Positions 1 to 8,780 of a stretch of DNA of 64,000 bases are shown here, one piece after another. Position 1 is the stretch's first letter, and every line of letters begins with the position of its first letter. The position numbers were made by a program, and so were the translations under genes. Origin of the DNA: Paenibacillus planticolens (GTDB lineage: Bacteria > Bacillota > Bacilli > Paenibacillales > NBRC-103111); the NCBI RefSeq assembly GCF_013141725.1, contig NZ_WHNZ01000007.1, forward strand, positions 397,672-461,671, read 5' to 3'. The notes beneath the pieces are model-generated. The model searched no databases, was not told the origin of the DNA, and was given only the letters and a program-made list of their open reading frames with translations.

Positions 1-52
1 TTTTCCTTTTTTTGTAAGACTAGTTTGCAAAATTTGGCGACAATTGGGTTAC

Positions 53-116
53 GCGGCTTGGTCCTTGTCGGTCATAGCGGCCGTTATATTCGCGAAAAGC
101 ATCGTGTCTCTCTGCT
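53..116. repeat. Dispersed intergenic repeat, copy 1
   Basis: The segment shares GCGGCT-n-GGTCCTTGTC and then AGCGGCCGTTAT-n-TTCGCGAAAAGC and TGTCTCT-n-TGCT with 41084-41167, with an indel of about 20 bases between the blocks. Both copies lie outside genes. I see no gene in positions 1-330; this repeat is the only structure I can support there. Its function is unknown. Confidence 0.6.
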
Positions 117-330
117 GACGGACAACAGAGTTCTTATTTGCCAATTTTCGGGATAAATCAGTCTCCAAATGAGCAAGTATCAGCGCTGATGTCCGTTACA
201 TTTCAATACTAGACTCCAAATCGCCTTGTCGAGCAATTAGGTAAAAAGATCTGATTATTTCGTCCAAGCATTTAGTTTAATAGGTTCGTACTCTATATAG
301 TCATCACATTTTGAATAGGAGGTCATGTGA

Positions 331-432
331 ATGGGTTACACGGCTGGTTATGGGGTAGGCACTTCTTCAACAGCAATTGTTCTTGTTCTTTTCATCTTAT
401 TAGTTATTATTTTAACGGCGTTTAGTTTTTAA
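331..432 (+). CDS. YjcZ-like tiny transmembrane sporulation protein
   Basis: A 33-residue protein: a Gly/Tyr-rich N-terminus (MGYTAGYGVG) followed by one hydrophobic helix containing VLVLFILLVII. This is the layout of the YjcZ/tiny-TM Bacillus sporulation family, whose members are small membrane proteins of spore formers with little known function. The ATG follows AGGAGGT with a good gap. It is the first of four tandem genes and the most divergent, ending in TAFSF rather than TFAW. Membrane location is inferred from the helix; sporulation timing is inferred from the family only. Confidence 0.8.
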   Translation: MGYTAGYGVGTSSTAIVLVLFILLVIILTAFSF

Positions 433-480
433 TGAACTGAAAATGATATGAAATCAACTTAAATGAAAAGAGGAATTTGA

Positions 481-591
481 ATGGGCGTTGGTGTGGGAAC
501 AACAGGAGTAGGGTATGGCGGTACGAATGCAGCTGCAGTTTTGGTTCTATTCATACTATTGGTCATTATTACGATGACATTTGCTTGGTAA
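481..591 (+). CDS. YjcZ-like tiny transmembrane sporulation protein, copy 2
   Basis: A 36-residue protein starting MGVGVGTTGVGYGG, with a small Ala/Asn segment and one membrane helix (LVLFILLVII) ending TFAW. The start follows a GAGGAATTTGA-type ribosome site. The protein is identical to those at 639-749 and 798-908, while the DNA differs at many third codon positions, which shows selection on the peptide. The family (YjcZ/tiny-TM) is tied to sporulation in Bacillales. Confidence 0.82.
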   Translation: MGVGVGTTGVGYGGTNAAAVLVLFILLVIITMTFAW

Positions 592-638
592 ATGCGATTT
601 CTGAGAATGATTATGGTTTATGAAAGGAGGAGCTGACT

Positions 639-749
639 ATGGGTGTTGGTGTCGGAACAACAGGCGTAGGATATGGCGGTACGAATGCTGCTGCAGTATT
701 GGTTCTTTTTATTTTATTAGTGATTATTACGATGACATTTGCTTGGTGA
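639..749 (+). CDS. YjcZ-like tiny transmembrane sporulation protein, copy 3
   Basis: A 36-residue protein, identical in amino-acid sequence to the copies on either side, preceded by AAAGGAGG. It has a Gly-rich head and a single membrane helix. It uses TGA where its neighbours use TAA. The separate ribosome site for every copy suggests independent translation from a shared transcript that would end at the hairpin at 949-978. Confidence 0.82.
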   Translation: MGVGVGTTGVGYGGTNAAAVLVLFILLVIITMTFAW

Positions 750-797
750 ATCTGGATTTTGGGAATTGATAACGGTGTAGGAAGGGAGGATTTGGAT

Positions 798-908
798 ATG
801 GGAGTTGGTGTAGGAACAACAGGAGTAGGATACGGCGGTACGAATGCTGCTGCAGTCTTGGTTCTCTTTATTTTATTAGTGATTATTACGATGACATTTG
901 CTTGGTAA
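798..908 (+). CDS. YjcZ-like tiny transmembrane sporulation protein, copy 4
   Basis: The last of the four tandem genes, 36 residues, same peptide as copies 2 and 3. The start follows GGGAGGA. The following 40 bases lead into a strong hairpin that probably ends the transcript. Function is not known beyond the family's link to sporulation. Confidence 0.82.
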   Translation: MGVGVGTTGVGYGGTNAAAVLVLFILLVIITMTFAW

Positions 909-948
909 TGGATTAATATTACCTTCCAAATAATGTGTTATGAATAAT

Positions 949-978
949 GCCCTCTCTCGTCCGTAGACGGGTGAGGGC
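949..978. terminator. Bidirectional hairpin terminator
   Basis: GCCCTC-n-CTCGTC pairs with GACGGGTGAGGGC around a CGTA loop. It lies between the convergent YjcZ cluster and the GH127 gene, with T-rich sequence on the right, so it could serve both. Confidence 0.75.
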
Positions 979-988
979 TTTGGTTATT

Positions 989-2950
989 TTACTGCTCTTT
1001 TACCCAAACGGTCATTTCACCGCTCCCACGATTCGCCCATGCATAGTACGGGATAAACTTCAGAGCGACTTTGTTCATATAAGTCTCCGCATTATCCCGA
1101 TATAGATGGTCTCCCCATCCGCTCGACTCCAGCCGTTTTCCTCGCACGTTGATGGTCTGAATGCCACCCAAAAGCTCATCTTCGAATCGCGTCTCATCCT
1201 CAGACTCTGTCTCTCGCTCTACAAATACGCGGTGCAGGGACGAACCGTTATCCGCCTCTTCCAAGCAATATACCAACGGTCCGCGCTGCAGCGCAACTTT
1301 CCCGATGTTTGCACGAACGTTAGGATGCCCGATCATCCTGCCGACTTGCATAGGCAGAACAAGCTCTACGCGATCTCCCGGCTGCCACGTTCTATTGATA
1401 TACGCATAGCCATTCGTACAAACTTCCGCAAGTGAAATCGTTTCCCCTTGCACATGCAGCTTCGCTTCCCGGCACCATTTCGGGATACGCAAAGCGAGGG
1501 TGAATGCCACTTCCTTCTCAGTCTCAATTTGAAATTGGGCGAGACCTTCCCAAGGAAATTGAGATTGCTGAACGATCTTCACCTGCTGCCCCTCAATATC
1601 TACGGAGGCCTGGTTTCCAATATATAGGTTTGCGTAAACAGTGCGACCTTGGATATTGTAAATATATTGGCCTAAAGAAGCGAGCAATCGCGCAATGTTC
1701 GGCGGGCAGCAGGCACACCCGAACCATCCTTGCCGCTCTGCCTTCACATGGTTCACAGTGTGATTTTTACCGATGGCCTCGGGCCATACTTCCAGCGGGT
1801 TCACATAGAAAAACCGCTTGCCGTCCCGCGACATTCCAGAGATAACGGTGTTGTATAAAGCCTGCTCCATGACGTCGGCATACTCGCTATTCGCTTCGAT
1901 CTGCAGCATGCGCTGGGCGAAAAAAATCAATCCGATCGAGGCGCAAGTCTCCGCATAGGCGGTATCGTTAGGCAGATCGTAATCGAGCGAGAACGCTTCA
2001 CCATGTTCCATAGAGCCTATGGCTCCTGTAATGTACATGCGTTTGCTGACCATGTTTCTCCACAATCTGCGGCAAGCCTCGAGAAGTTCGGTATCACCGG
2101 TTGCCGCAGCGACATCGGCCATTCCCGTACACATGTACACGGCGCGAACCGCGTGACCCTCTGCCGTTTGTTGTTCCCGAACCGGTACATGCGCTTGACT
2201 GTAAGCTCGGTCATGAACGATGTCCAACATCGGAAAGTGTACCTTCATATTGCGTTTATGGAATTCCTTCTCATAAAAGCTCGGCTCTTTCCCTCTCTCG
2301 TCCAGAAAAAATTGACTGAGACTCAAATATTTTTCATTTTGTGTGACATTGTACAGCTTCACAAGCGCTAACTCAATTTCTTGATGTCCGTCGTAACCGT
2401 TGATTTGATCGGGTCCATTACCAAATACTTGATCAATGCAATCCCCCAGACGGCAGGCAACGTCAAGCACTTTTCGTTTTCCTGTCGCGTTGTAATACGC
2501 CACAGCTGCTTCGATGAAGTGGCCTGCGCAATAAAGCTCATGGCATTCCGCCAGATTCGTCCATCGGCTTTCAGGTTCTTTAAGTGTGAAATAAGTGTTC
2601 AGGTAACCATCCTTATGCTGCGCCTTATCGATGATGTCGATGACCTCATCGGCCAATTGTTCCAGCTCGGGATCTGCTCCGGTCTCCAATAAATAGCCCA
2701 CCGCTTCGAGCCATTTCGAGACATCGCTGTCCTGAAATACCATTCCGTAAAATTCACCGGTTTCCAAACCAGCAGCAATTTTAAAATTTTTAATCGCGTG
2801 GCTTGGCGCCGCCCCTTCTACTCGGTCATTTAAGGCTTCCCATTGATAAGGCACGACGACTTCTCGAACCAATCGGATATAAGCCGACCAAAAATCATCC
2901 GTAATCTGCACATCTTTCAAAGATAAAGGCCTGGAGATGGATATGCTCAT
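989..2950 (-). CDS. GH127 beta-L-arabinofuranosidase (HypBA1-like)
   Basis: 653 residues. GH127 enzymes release beta-L-arabinofuranose, for example from hydroxyproline-linked arabino-oligosaccharides. The family's zinc and nucleophile residues are visible: E334 and C336 in AETCASIG, C414 and C415 in GCACCPPN, and a candidate acid/base E318 in EHGEAF. This matches HypBA1 spacing (E338, C340, C417, C418). There is no signal peptide, so it should act in the cytoplasm on imported sugars. I chose the ATG at 2950 because AAAGGGG lies 9 bases upstream; a longer reading to 3043 has no ribosome site and adds an unlikely leader. It is divergent from an AraC regulator, with candidate operator and cre sites between them. 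Confidence 0.92.
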   Translation of the reverse strand: MSISISRPLSLKDVQITDDFWSAYIRLVREVVVPYQWEALNDRVEGAAPSHAIKNFKIAAGLETGEFYGMVFQDSDVSKWLEAVGYLLETGADPELEQLADEVIDIIDKAQHKDGYLNTYFTLKEPESRWTNLAECHELYCAGHFIEAAVAYYNATGKRKVLDVACRLGDCIDQVFGNGPDQINGYDGHQEIELALVKLYNVTQNEKYLSLSQFFLDERGKEPSFYEKEFHKRNMKVHFPMLDIVHDRAYSQAHVPVREQQTAEGHAVRAVYMCTGMADVAAATGDTELLEACRRLWRNMVSKRMYITGAIGSMEHGEAFSLDYDLPNDTAYAETCASIGLIFFAQRMLQIEANSEYADVMEQALYNTVISGMSRDGKRFFYVNPLEVWPEAIGKNHTVNHVKAERQGWFGCACCPPNIARLLASLGQYIYNIQGRTVYANLYIGNQASVDIEGQQVKIVQQSQFPWEGLAQFQIETEKEVAFTLALRIPKWCREAKLHVQGETISLAEVCTNGYAYINRTWQPGDRVELVLPMQVGRMIGHPNVRANIGKVALQRGPLVYCLEEADNGSSLHRVFVERETESEDETRFEDELLGGIQTINVRGKRLESSGWGDHLYRDNAETYMNKVALKFIPYYAWANRGSGEMTVWVKEQ

Positions 2951-2989
2951 GAGTTGAATCCCCTTTACTATAGAAATAGGCTCGCTTTT

Positions 2990-3004
2990 GATTAGCGCTT
3001 TCAT
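2990..3004 (-). promoter_or_regulatory. Candidate cre (CcpA) site
   Basis: The minus strand reads ATGAAAGCGCTAATC, close to the catabolite-responsive element core TGAAAGCGCT. It sits in the leader of the GH127 gene, downstream of its likely -10 (TATAAT, 3037-3032), where CcpA binding would block transcription. The 3' half is imperfect. Confidence 0.45.
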
Positions 3005-3044
3005 GAATATCATACATGGTGTAAGATGGTAATTATATAGCATT

Positions 3045-3073
3045 TTACAACCAGTTTTTTAAAAATTACAACC
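3045..3073. promoter_or_regulatory. Direct repeats, candidate AraC-regulator operator
   Basis: TTACAACC occurs at 3045-3052 and again at 3066-3073, 21 bases apart, which is two helical turns. AraC-family proteins typically bind such in-phase direct repeats. The pair lies just upstream of the GH127 -10 (minus strand, 3037-3032), in the gap shared with the regulator gene. Confidence 0.5.
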
Positions 3074-3094
3074 TTATCACAGGATGGTTAACCA

Positions 3095-3988
3095 ATGAAC
3101 TTTTCACCGGTTCTTCATTTTATTTCACCCCCCGTTCCTTACTTTCTTGATTGCGGACGTGCTATTTATCGTAAAGGTGAACAGCACATCAATAGGAACC
3201 AAATCGGCGTATTTGATTTGATTGTCGTGACGGACGGTTCCTTGCATGTTGGCGAAGGCTCACAGGAATGGACGCTTCAGAACGGAGATGCGCTCATCTT
3301 AAGGCCTGACGCGAACCATTACGGCACGTTGCCGTGCCAAAGTGAATCGAGTATTATCTGGATTCATTTCCAAACCTTCGGCGCATGGGAAGAATGCAGC
3401 AGTATGAAGGTATGTCTGGAAAATCGGAATACGCTCATCAACGATCATAAGCACAATGCCTATTTGCATCACAGTGAGGTATGTTCGATCTTTATTCCGA
3501 AGTTTATGAAACTGTCACAAAAAGCATTGGACATCCTGGATCAGTTTTTCTTGTTGGATGAAGAGCCGCGATCGCTGCGCAATTGGAAAAGGCAAACCGT
3601 ATTTCAGCAATTCATGCAGCTGATCGACCGGGATCTGGCTTTGGCATCCGATGTCTCGGCGATCCATCTAGCCGAAAAAATTGAACTGTTTATTCGCCAA
3701 AACTTCGCCCAGAAAATCACGAATCCCGTGCTGCAGCAGGAACTCAACTATCACCCCAATTATTTGGCAAAATGTATGCTCAAAGTGTACGGCGTCACGC
3801 CGATGGATTACCTGTGCCAGTACCGCATCGAACAAGCGAAAAAACTCCTGATCCAAACGAATTGGTCGATGACACGCATCGCTGAGGAAGTTGGATTCCA
3901 GTATGGGTCCTACTTCTCATCCTGTTTCTCCAATCAAGAAGGTATCTCACCGCTTAACTTTCGGAAAAAGTTTATTAGAGCTACGTAA
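3095..3988 (+). CDS. AraC-family transcriptional regulator
   Basis: 297 residues with an N-terminal cupin-type sugar-binding domain (about 1-160, including LRPDANHYGTLP) and a C-terminal pair of helix-turn-helix motifs (about 195-295, with MTRIAEEVGFQYGSYFSSCF and ISPLNFRKKF). This is the XylS/AraC layout. It is divergent from the GH127 gene, so it most likely activates that gene in response to an arabinose-type sugar; the effector is inferred from context. The ATG follows AGGATGG. No membrane or phosphoacceptor domain is present, unlike the two AraC-type response regulators elsewhere in this window. Confidence 0.88.
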   Translation: MNFSPVLHFISPPVPYFLDCGRAIYRKGEQHINRNQIGVFDLIVVTDGSLHVGEGSQEWTLQNGDALILRPDANHYGTLPCQSESSIIWIHFQTFGAWEECSSMKVCLENRNTLINDHKHNAYLHHSEVCSIFIPKFMKLSQKALDILDQFFLLDEEPRSLRNWKRQTVFQQFMQLIDRDLALASDVSAIHLAEKIELFIRQNFAQKITNPVLQQELNYHPNYLAKCMLKVYGVTPMDYLCQYRIEQAKKLLIQTNWSMTRIAEEVGFQYGSYFSSCFSNQEGISPLNFRKKFIRAT

Positions 3989-4024
3989 TGAATGCAGAGG
4001 ATCTGCGTCATATTCCCATAGCCG

Positions 4025-4075
4025 CCAAAGGGGCTATCCAGCAGGTCTCTTTGACCTTTTGGACAGCCCCTTTGG
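4025..4075. terminator. Hairpin terminator between convergent genes
   Basis: CCAAAGGGGCT-ATCCA pairs with TGGAC-AGCCCCTTTGG. It separates the AraC gene from the oppositely transcribed GH51 gene and probably works in both directions. Confidence 0.75.
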
Positions 4076-4088
4076 GTATGCGATCTAA

Positions 4089-7000
4089 CTAATTTTGAAG
4101 CAACCAGTCATCGAGTATCATTCTGGCCACAGCTGCCAGAACCTCAATGTCAATGACGCCTTTATTATTAATATCAGCTTTTTCAATCAGACTCCAATTG
4201 GCATCCGTTGACTTCGTTCCGTAGTACTTGGCAATCATGGACAAATCATTCACTGTCACACTTGTTTCGCCAGGAATTAATGTAATCAATGCGCCCAAGT
4301 AAGTTTGTACCGCAGCATTCAACGTACTTACCGCTTCATCCACTTGACTTTGTGAAGCCGATGAACTGTTGTAGACGGCTTGTGCGCTGCTGATGGCTGC
4401 TTTCAGGACTGTTCTCGCTGCAGCCGGATACGAACCTATTCTTGTGCCCTCTTTAGTAGCGTCGAGTTTGCCTTGCGCTTGTTCAATCGCTGTGTTCAGC
4501 GCTGTTTTGTCTGCACTTTCCGTGATGACCGAGCTATTAAACAGAGCCAATGCGTTACTCAAAGCTGTTGCTGCCGCATCCACTTGAGCTTGTGTAGATG
4601 CCGGGTTATCATTTACGGCTGCTGCGCTGTTAATGGCCGCTAACAAAATGGCCTTCGATCCGACTGGATATTGACCTGGTTGCGAACCTTCAACGGCCGA
4701 TGCATATTTGCTTTGAGCATTGACAATTGTCGTGCTCAACACTGATTTATCAACGGTTGGAGCCGCAGCTTTGATTTCAAAGCTATGCGAAGCGCCTTCA
4801 ATTAGCGTACCTGCACCATCTTTGGAAATTTCAAAGTTGGTCACATACACGCTTGTTGCAACCGTTTCGCTAACCCTTTTTGCAGATGCGTGAACGCTTA
4901 ACAATGGACCCGCTTCCTTGACTTCATTATTCGCGCCCTCGCTGACCATAAGCACCAGAATTTGGCCTTTGTCGGCTTTAATGCCGGTATCCAAAACCCG
5001 GAAATTAGGCTTCAGGGAACTTAAAGCTTGGTCTGCCAAGGACAAAGTGCCGTTGCCGTTCGTTTTTGTATCAAACTGCAGCTTGCTCGGGTCGTAGTTC
5101 AGCACCATGCTGAGCGTTGTGAAGCTGGTACGAAGATGGCTCACACCAATACTCAGATCAATAGGTTGTGAACTTTCAACAGAAGTTGGCCCTGTTATGG
5201 TTCCAGCCGTTGCCGCTGTTGAAACGACGGTGACATTCGCTTTGGCCTTTATGCTGGTCCCTGCAACAGTACCATTGACCGTAAACGTGCCGGGTTGTGC
5301 GTATTTGGATGCGTCAATAGCTTCCCAAACCACATTTACAGCTTCAGTCGTAGTGTCATTGTATAAAGCTGTAACAACAGCTGGCAATACAGGTGCTGAA
5401 CCCTGTTCCGTTGTTACAGATACATCGTTAATGCTTGTAATTTGCTTTCCTTGATACATGGTTTGAACTTCCGTCGGACTCTTATCCAGATTGTAGATTT
5501 GGAAATCGTCCAATACACCGGCTTTTAAAGGTGCACCATCCGAATAACCACTGACGCCAATTAATTTAGGGTCGCTGGTCGCGGTAATGCTATTGAGTGC
5601 TCCCTCAACCACGACTTGCTGAGCTACGCCATTTTTGTAAATAGCGCCTTGTTTCGTAACAGAATTAAAGGTGAAAGCTACATGCGTCCATTCATTTAAT
5701 GTGAAAAAGTTATTCGGTGTTTGAGCGACTTTGAACAGGTTTGTTCCGTCAAGCATCATGATAATCGCGCCATTCAAGGTAATGTACCAGCCTTGACCGG
5801 CATAATTGCCATTAGGTTTGAACCATGCGACGACTTGTTCGCCGCTAATACTGGCCGTTCGCTTAAACCAGAAGGAAACGGTGATATCAGCAGGCTGCAG
5901 GTCCCGGCTGGTTCCGGCATCAATTTTACCGCCATTCATGTTAATTGCCGACCCTTCATGACCCGCTGCAATCCAAGTCGCCGATCCTCCTGTGGTCGTC
6001 TTCAAAGTTCCGTTATTCCCTTTACTGGAAGAATCCGCTACCGTAGTACCGCTGCCTTCGTTAAATTTGTACCAGAGCATCAAGTCAGTCCCTGGTGCAG
6101 GTCCCGGAGTGACGGTTACATTGGCTTTTGCTTTTATGGTTGTGCCCGCAACGGTACCATCCACCGTGAATGTCCCCGCTTGCGCATACTTCGCTGCTTC
6201 TGGCACGTCCCATGTCACTTGTAGATAATCAGTGCTCTTATCCGAAAAATTAGTCTTCACAATACTTGGAAGGAACGGCGCTACCGTTGCTCTAGTTGTG
6301 ACATTAACGGGGTCAATACTTGTTATGGTCGGAGTATCAATAACCGTTACAATAGCCATTGCTTTTTCAGATGTACTTGGAACTACACCATTTACAATAA
6401 ACACATTCCCTATCGTTGAGAATTTGCTTTTATCAATAGGATCCCAAGTAACAGCTACTTTCGTTGTACTGCCATTCTTCAGAATCGCGGTCACGGAAGT
6501 CGGCAGTTTTGGTGATTTATTGACTACAGCATCCAGTGTGATACATGGAATACTTAGAATATCCAACGGGTTATCGCCTGTTGTGTGCAGCCGCAATACT
6601 GTCACCGAATATTTGGACAAACTATAATCGAACTGCGTTGCAACATTGGAGATCGTCTTCGTTTTTGGCGATACTTTGGTTGGATTAGCTAACGAGTTCT
6701 CATCGGTTAGAGCGTTTGCTGCAAGTTCTGTGGCCGTCCCTTCCGATGCCAAGTTGGCAGCATTGATTCCACTCAAATTAATGCGTGTATTCAAAGCTGA
6801 ATTGGAGTTATTGACCAGTTTCACAACAATGTCCCCATTAATAAGGTCTTTGCTTACAACAGAGTATACGCCTTGCTGCGCACCTGAATTTGTTTTCGTT
6901 AATGTACTCGGCAAAATGTAAGAACTTTTGCTTGTATTGCTGCTGAACAGCTTCTGTACCTGGTAAGACGTCGTACCATACACCTGTGAGTTATTAAAGA

Positions 7001-8681
7001 AGATGAGATCAGGCCACCATTGTGTGTACGTATTCCCTCCAGCACTTCCTAGCTTAGCAAAAGTTGGCGCATAAGAGGCGAATTTAACAACATCTCCGTT
7101 ACGCTCTAATCCCGTCATGTAAGCTGCTTCGGCAAGTGCTCCCTTCATCGAGTTGCCTGTGTTGCCATCTCCATTGTTAGCCGATCCCGCATCGTTCTTA
7201 ACGGCATATTCGCCAACAAACACCTGTTTGGAATTGCGATCATAACTATCGTACCGATTTGTATTGTTTAACATAAAGGAGGCATTCGTGTAATAATGCT
7301 CATCCATGACTTCAGCTCTGCCCTTCCCTTTGCCTGGATCATTAATCCAATTCCAGCCTGCGGCAACGTCAGCACTTCCACCTGTTGAAAAAATGAGGTT
7401 CATATACGGATATTTCGCTTTGATTGCATCATAGAACAATGGATATCGGTCGTAATAGTCCTGCCCCCAATGTTCGTTGCCGAGACTCATATACTTCAGA
7501 TTGAACGGTGCAGGGTGACCGGCAGCAGCACGCTTAGCCCCCCATTCTGTCGTTATATCTCCATTGGCATATTCGATTAAATCAAGAGCATCCTGAATAA
7601 ACGGTTGAATTTGATTTAAAGGAGTGTTCGGACCGCCCACCAAAAACTGCTCCACCATGCCGACATTGACTACCGGCAGCGGCTCCGAGCCCAGATCTTC
7701 TGCCATCAAGAAATATTCATAGAAGCCTAGACCGCCCGATTGATTTTGGGTAGGCGCAGCTCCTTTCTCGCCACGGTTGGCCGTCGACCAGAAATTGATG
7801 TTATTCGGTCTCTCCGCTACATCGCCAATCGTGTTTTTCCAATTGTACGCATTGGCCATATTTTTACCGCCAACGATCGCGCCGCCTGGAAATCTTAAAA
7901 ACTTAGGATTCATGTCGGCAAGCATCTGAACAAGATCTGCCCTAAGACCGCCGGGACGATTTTTCCATGTTTTTTGAGGGAAAAGCGACACCATGTCAAA
8001 ATCAATTTTGCCGACATTTTTCGTCTTAATGAACAGCTTTGCATTCACCGCTGAATCGCTGGCCTGTATAGTTGCCGTCAGTTTTTTCCATGTGCCCGTA
8101 ATTTCCGAACCCGCGATTTCAACCTGGCCGTAGGATTGAGTCCCATTCGGATCCATGACGCTTACCGTCAATGGCTCAGTTAACTTATCGCTGCTTCGCA
8201 CATAGACGGAAAAATCGTAACTGTCTCCTTTCTTTATAGCCATACCATCGTATCCGTCATTTGAGAATCCAACGCCGTTGCCAGGTGCAGTCACATTTAA
8301 TTGCAGATAGGTTGGGTTTTTCGCATTTAGAGGATTTGTTTTCAGCGCCGTTATAGTACCTGTTCCTGTGCCGGTTTGTACTAATTTCCAAGCAAACAGC
8401 GGGGCGGCAGTTGAGTTGGCCGTGCTACCGGTAGCAGACAAGAATTCGAAAGAACGGTTCTCAACAAGCTCGGCATACAGGCCCCCATCCCCGGCGTAGT
8501 TAATATCCTCCAAAAATATCCCATTTAAGTTTGGACTGATTGTAGCTCCCCGCTGCGCCGCATTAACATCCAGCTGGTAATCGACAGGATCGGCTGCCAA
8601 AGCTGTTCCTGAAGAGGCGATAAAGGGAACCGCAATCACGACGGACATGAAAGCCGAACATACTTTCGAAAAAAGTTTCAC
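4089..8681 (-). CDS. Secreted GH51 arabinofuranosidase with cohesin, FIVAR and dockerin modules
   Basis: 1530 residues. Signal peptide (1-29, ending TALAA). GH51 alpha-L-arabinofuranosidase with an inserted CBM4-like part (about 35-690): acid/base E403 in GNEHWG, nucleophile E491 in FVGEYAV. Then Ig-like Big_4 domains (about 704-780 and 780-858), a LamG/concanavalin domain (about 866-1075), a third Ig-like domain (1077-1152), a cohesin-like domain (1157-1297), two FIVAR helical repeats (1310-1388, 1390-1467) and a C-terminal dockerin-like domain (1472-1530). The dockerin loops are degenerate: LIPGETSVTVND and DINNKGVIDIEV lack most calcium-binding Asp. The GTG start follows AAAGGTGAT. It is last in the operon, behind the 1996-residue enzyme. 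It should remove arabinofuranose from extracellular arabinan or arabinoxylan; exact specificity is not visible. Confidence 0.9.
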   Translation of the reverse strand: MKLFSKVCSAFMSVVIAVPFIASSGTALAADPVDYQLDVNAAQRGATISPNLNGIFLEDINYAGDGGLYAELVENRSFEFLSATGSTANSTAAPLFAWKLVQTGTGTGTITALKTNPLNAKNPTYLQLNVTAPGNGVGFSNDGYDGMAIKKGDSYDFSVYVRSSDKLTEPLTVSVMDPNGTQSYGQVEIAGSEITGTWKKLTATIQASDSAVNAKLFIKTKNVGKIDFDMVSLFPQKTWKNRPGGLRADLVQMLADMNPKFLRFPGGAIVGGKNMANAYNWKNTIGDVAERPNNINFWSTANRGEKGAAPTQNQSGGLGFYEYFLMAEDLGSEPLPVVNVGMVEQFLVGGPNTPLNQIQPFIQDALDLIEYANGDITTEWGAKRAAAGHPAPFNLKYMSLGNEHWGQDYYDRYPLFYDAIKAKYPYMNLIFSTGGSADVAAGWNWINDPGKGKGRAEVMDEHYYTNASFMLNNTNRYDSYDRNSKQVFVGEYAVKNDAGSANNGDGNTGNSMKGALAEAAYMTGLERNGDVVKFASYAPTFAKLGSAGGNTYTQWWPDLIFFNNSQVYGTTSYQVQKLFSSNTSKSSYILPSTLTKTNSGAQQGVYSVVSKDLINGDIVVKLVNNSNSALNTRINLSGINAANLASEGTATELAANALTDENSLANPTKVSPKTKTISNVATQFDYSLSKYSVTVLRLHTTGDNPLDILSIPCITLDAVVNKSPKLPTSVTAILKNGSTTKVAVTWDPIDKSKFSTIGNVFIVNGVVPSTSEKAMAIVTVIDTPTITSIDPVNVTTRATVAPFLPSIVKTNFSDKSTDYLQVTWDVPEAAKYAQAGTFTVDGTVAGTTIKAKANVTVTPGPAPGTDLMLWYKFNEGSGTTVADSSSKGNNGTLKTTTGGSATWIAAGHEGSAINMNGGKIDAGTSRDLQPADITVSFWFKRTASISGEQVVAWFKPNGNYAGQGWYITLNGAIIMMLDGTNLFKVAQTPNNFFTLNEWTHVAFTFNSVTKQGAIYKNGVAQQVVVEGALNSITATSDPKLIGVSGYSDGAPLKAGVLDDFQIYNLDKSPTEVQTMYQGKQITSINDVSVTTEQGSAPVLPAVVTALYNDTTTEAVNVVWEAIDASKYAQPGTFTVNGTVAGTSIKAKANVTVVSTAATAGTITGPTSVESSQPIDLSIGVSHLRTSFTTLSMVLNYDPSKLQFDTKTNGNGTLSLADQALSSLKPNFRVLDTGIKADKGQILVLMVSEGANNEVKEAGPLLSVHASAKRVSETVATSVYVTNFEISKDGAGTLIEGASHSFEIKAAAPTVDKSVLSTTIVNAQSKYASAVEGSQPGQYPVGSKAILLAAINSAAAVNDNPASTQAQVDAAATALSNALALFNSSVITESADKTALNTAIEQAQGKLDATKEGTRIGSYPAAARTVLKAAISSAQAVYNSSSASQSQVDEAVSTLNAAVQTYLGALITLIPGETSVTVNDLSMIAKYYGTKSTDANWSLIEKADINNKGVIDIEVLAAVARMILDDWLLQN

Positions 8682-8737
8682 TATACATCACCTTTCTGTT
8701 TTCGTTCGAATCGCCATACTTCCTATACCAAAGAAAA

Positions 8738-8768
8738 GGGGAAGACGGCTGACAGTCCACCGTCTCCC
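8738..8768 (-). terminator. Intercistronic hairpin with U-rich tail
   Basis: On the minus strand GGGAGACGG pairs with CCGTCTTCCC and is followed by CCCCTTTTCTTT. It lies in the 99-base gap between the two large enzyme genes. With a bulge and an interrupted U-run it may attenuate rather than stop transcription into the GH51 gene. Confidence 0.5.
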
Positions 8769-8780
8769 ACTATCAAGCAA

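Noticed and set aside
1106..2692. Plus-strand open frames opposite the GH127 gene
   Set aside because: Shadow frames; the minus strand carries the conserved GH127 motifs.
5107..6627. Several long plus-strand open frames opposite the GH51 gene
   Set aside because: They are shadows of the Ser/Thr/Val-rich Ig-like coding regions; they lack ribosome sites and recognisable protein features.
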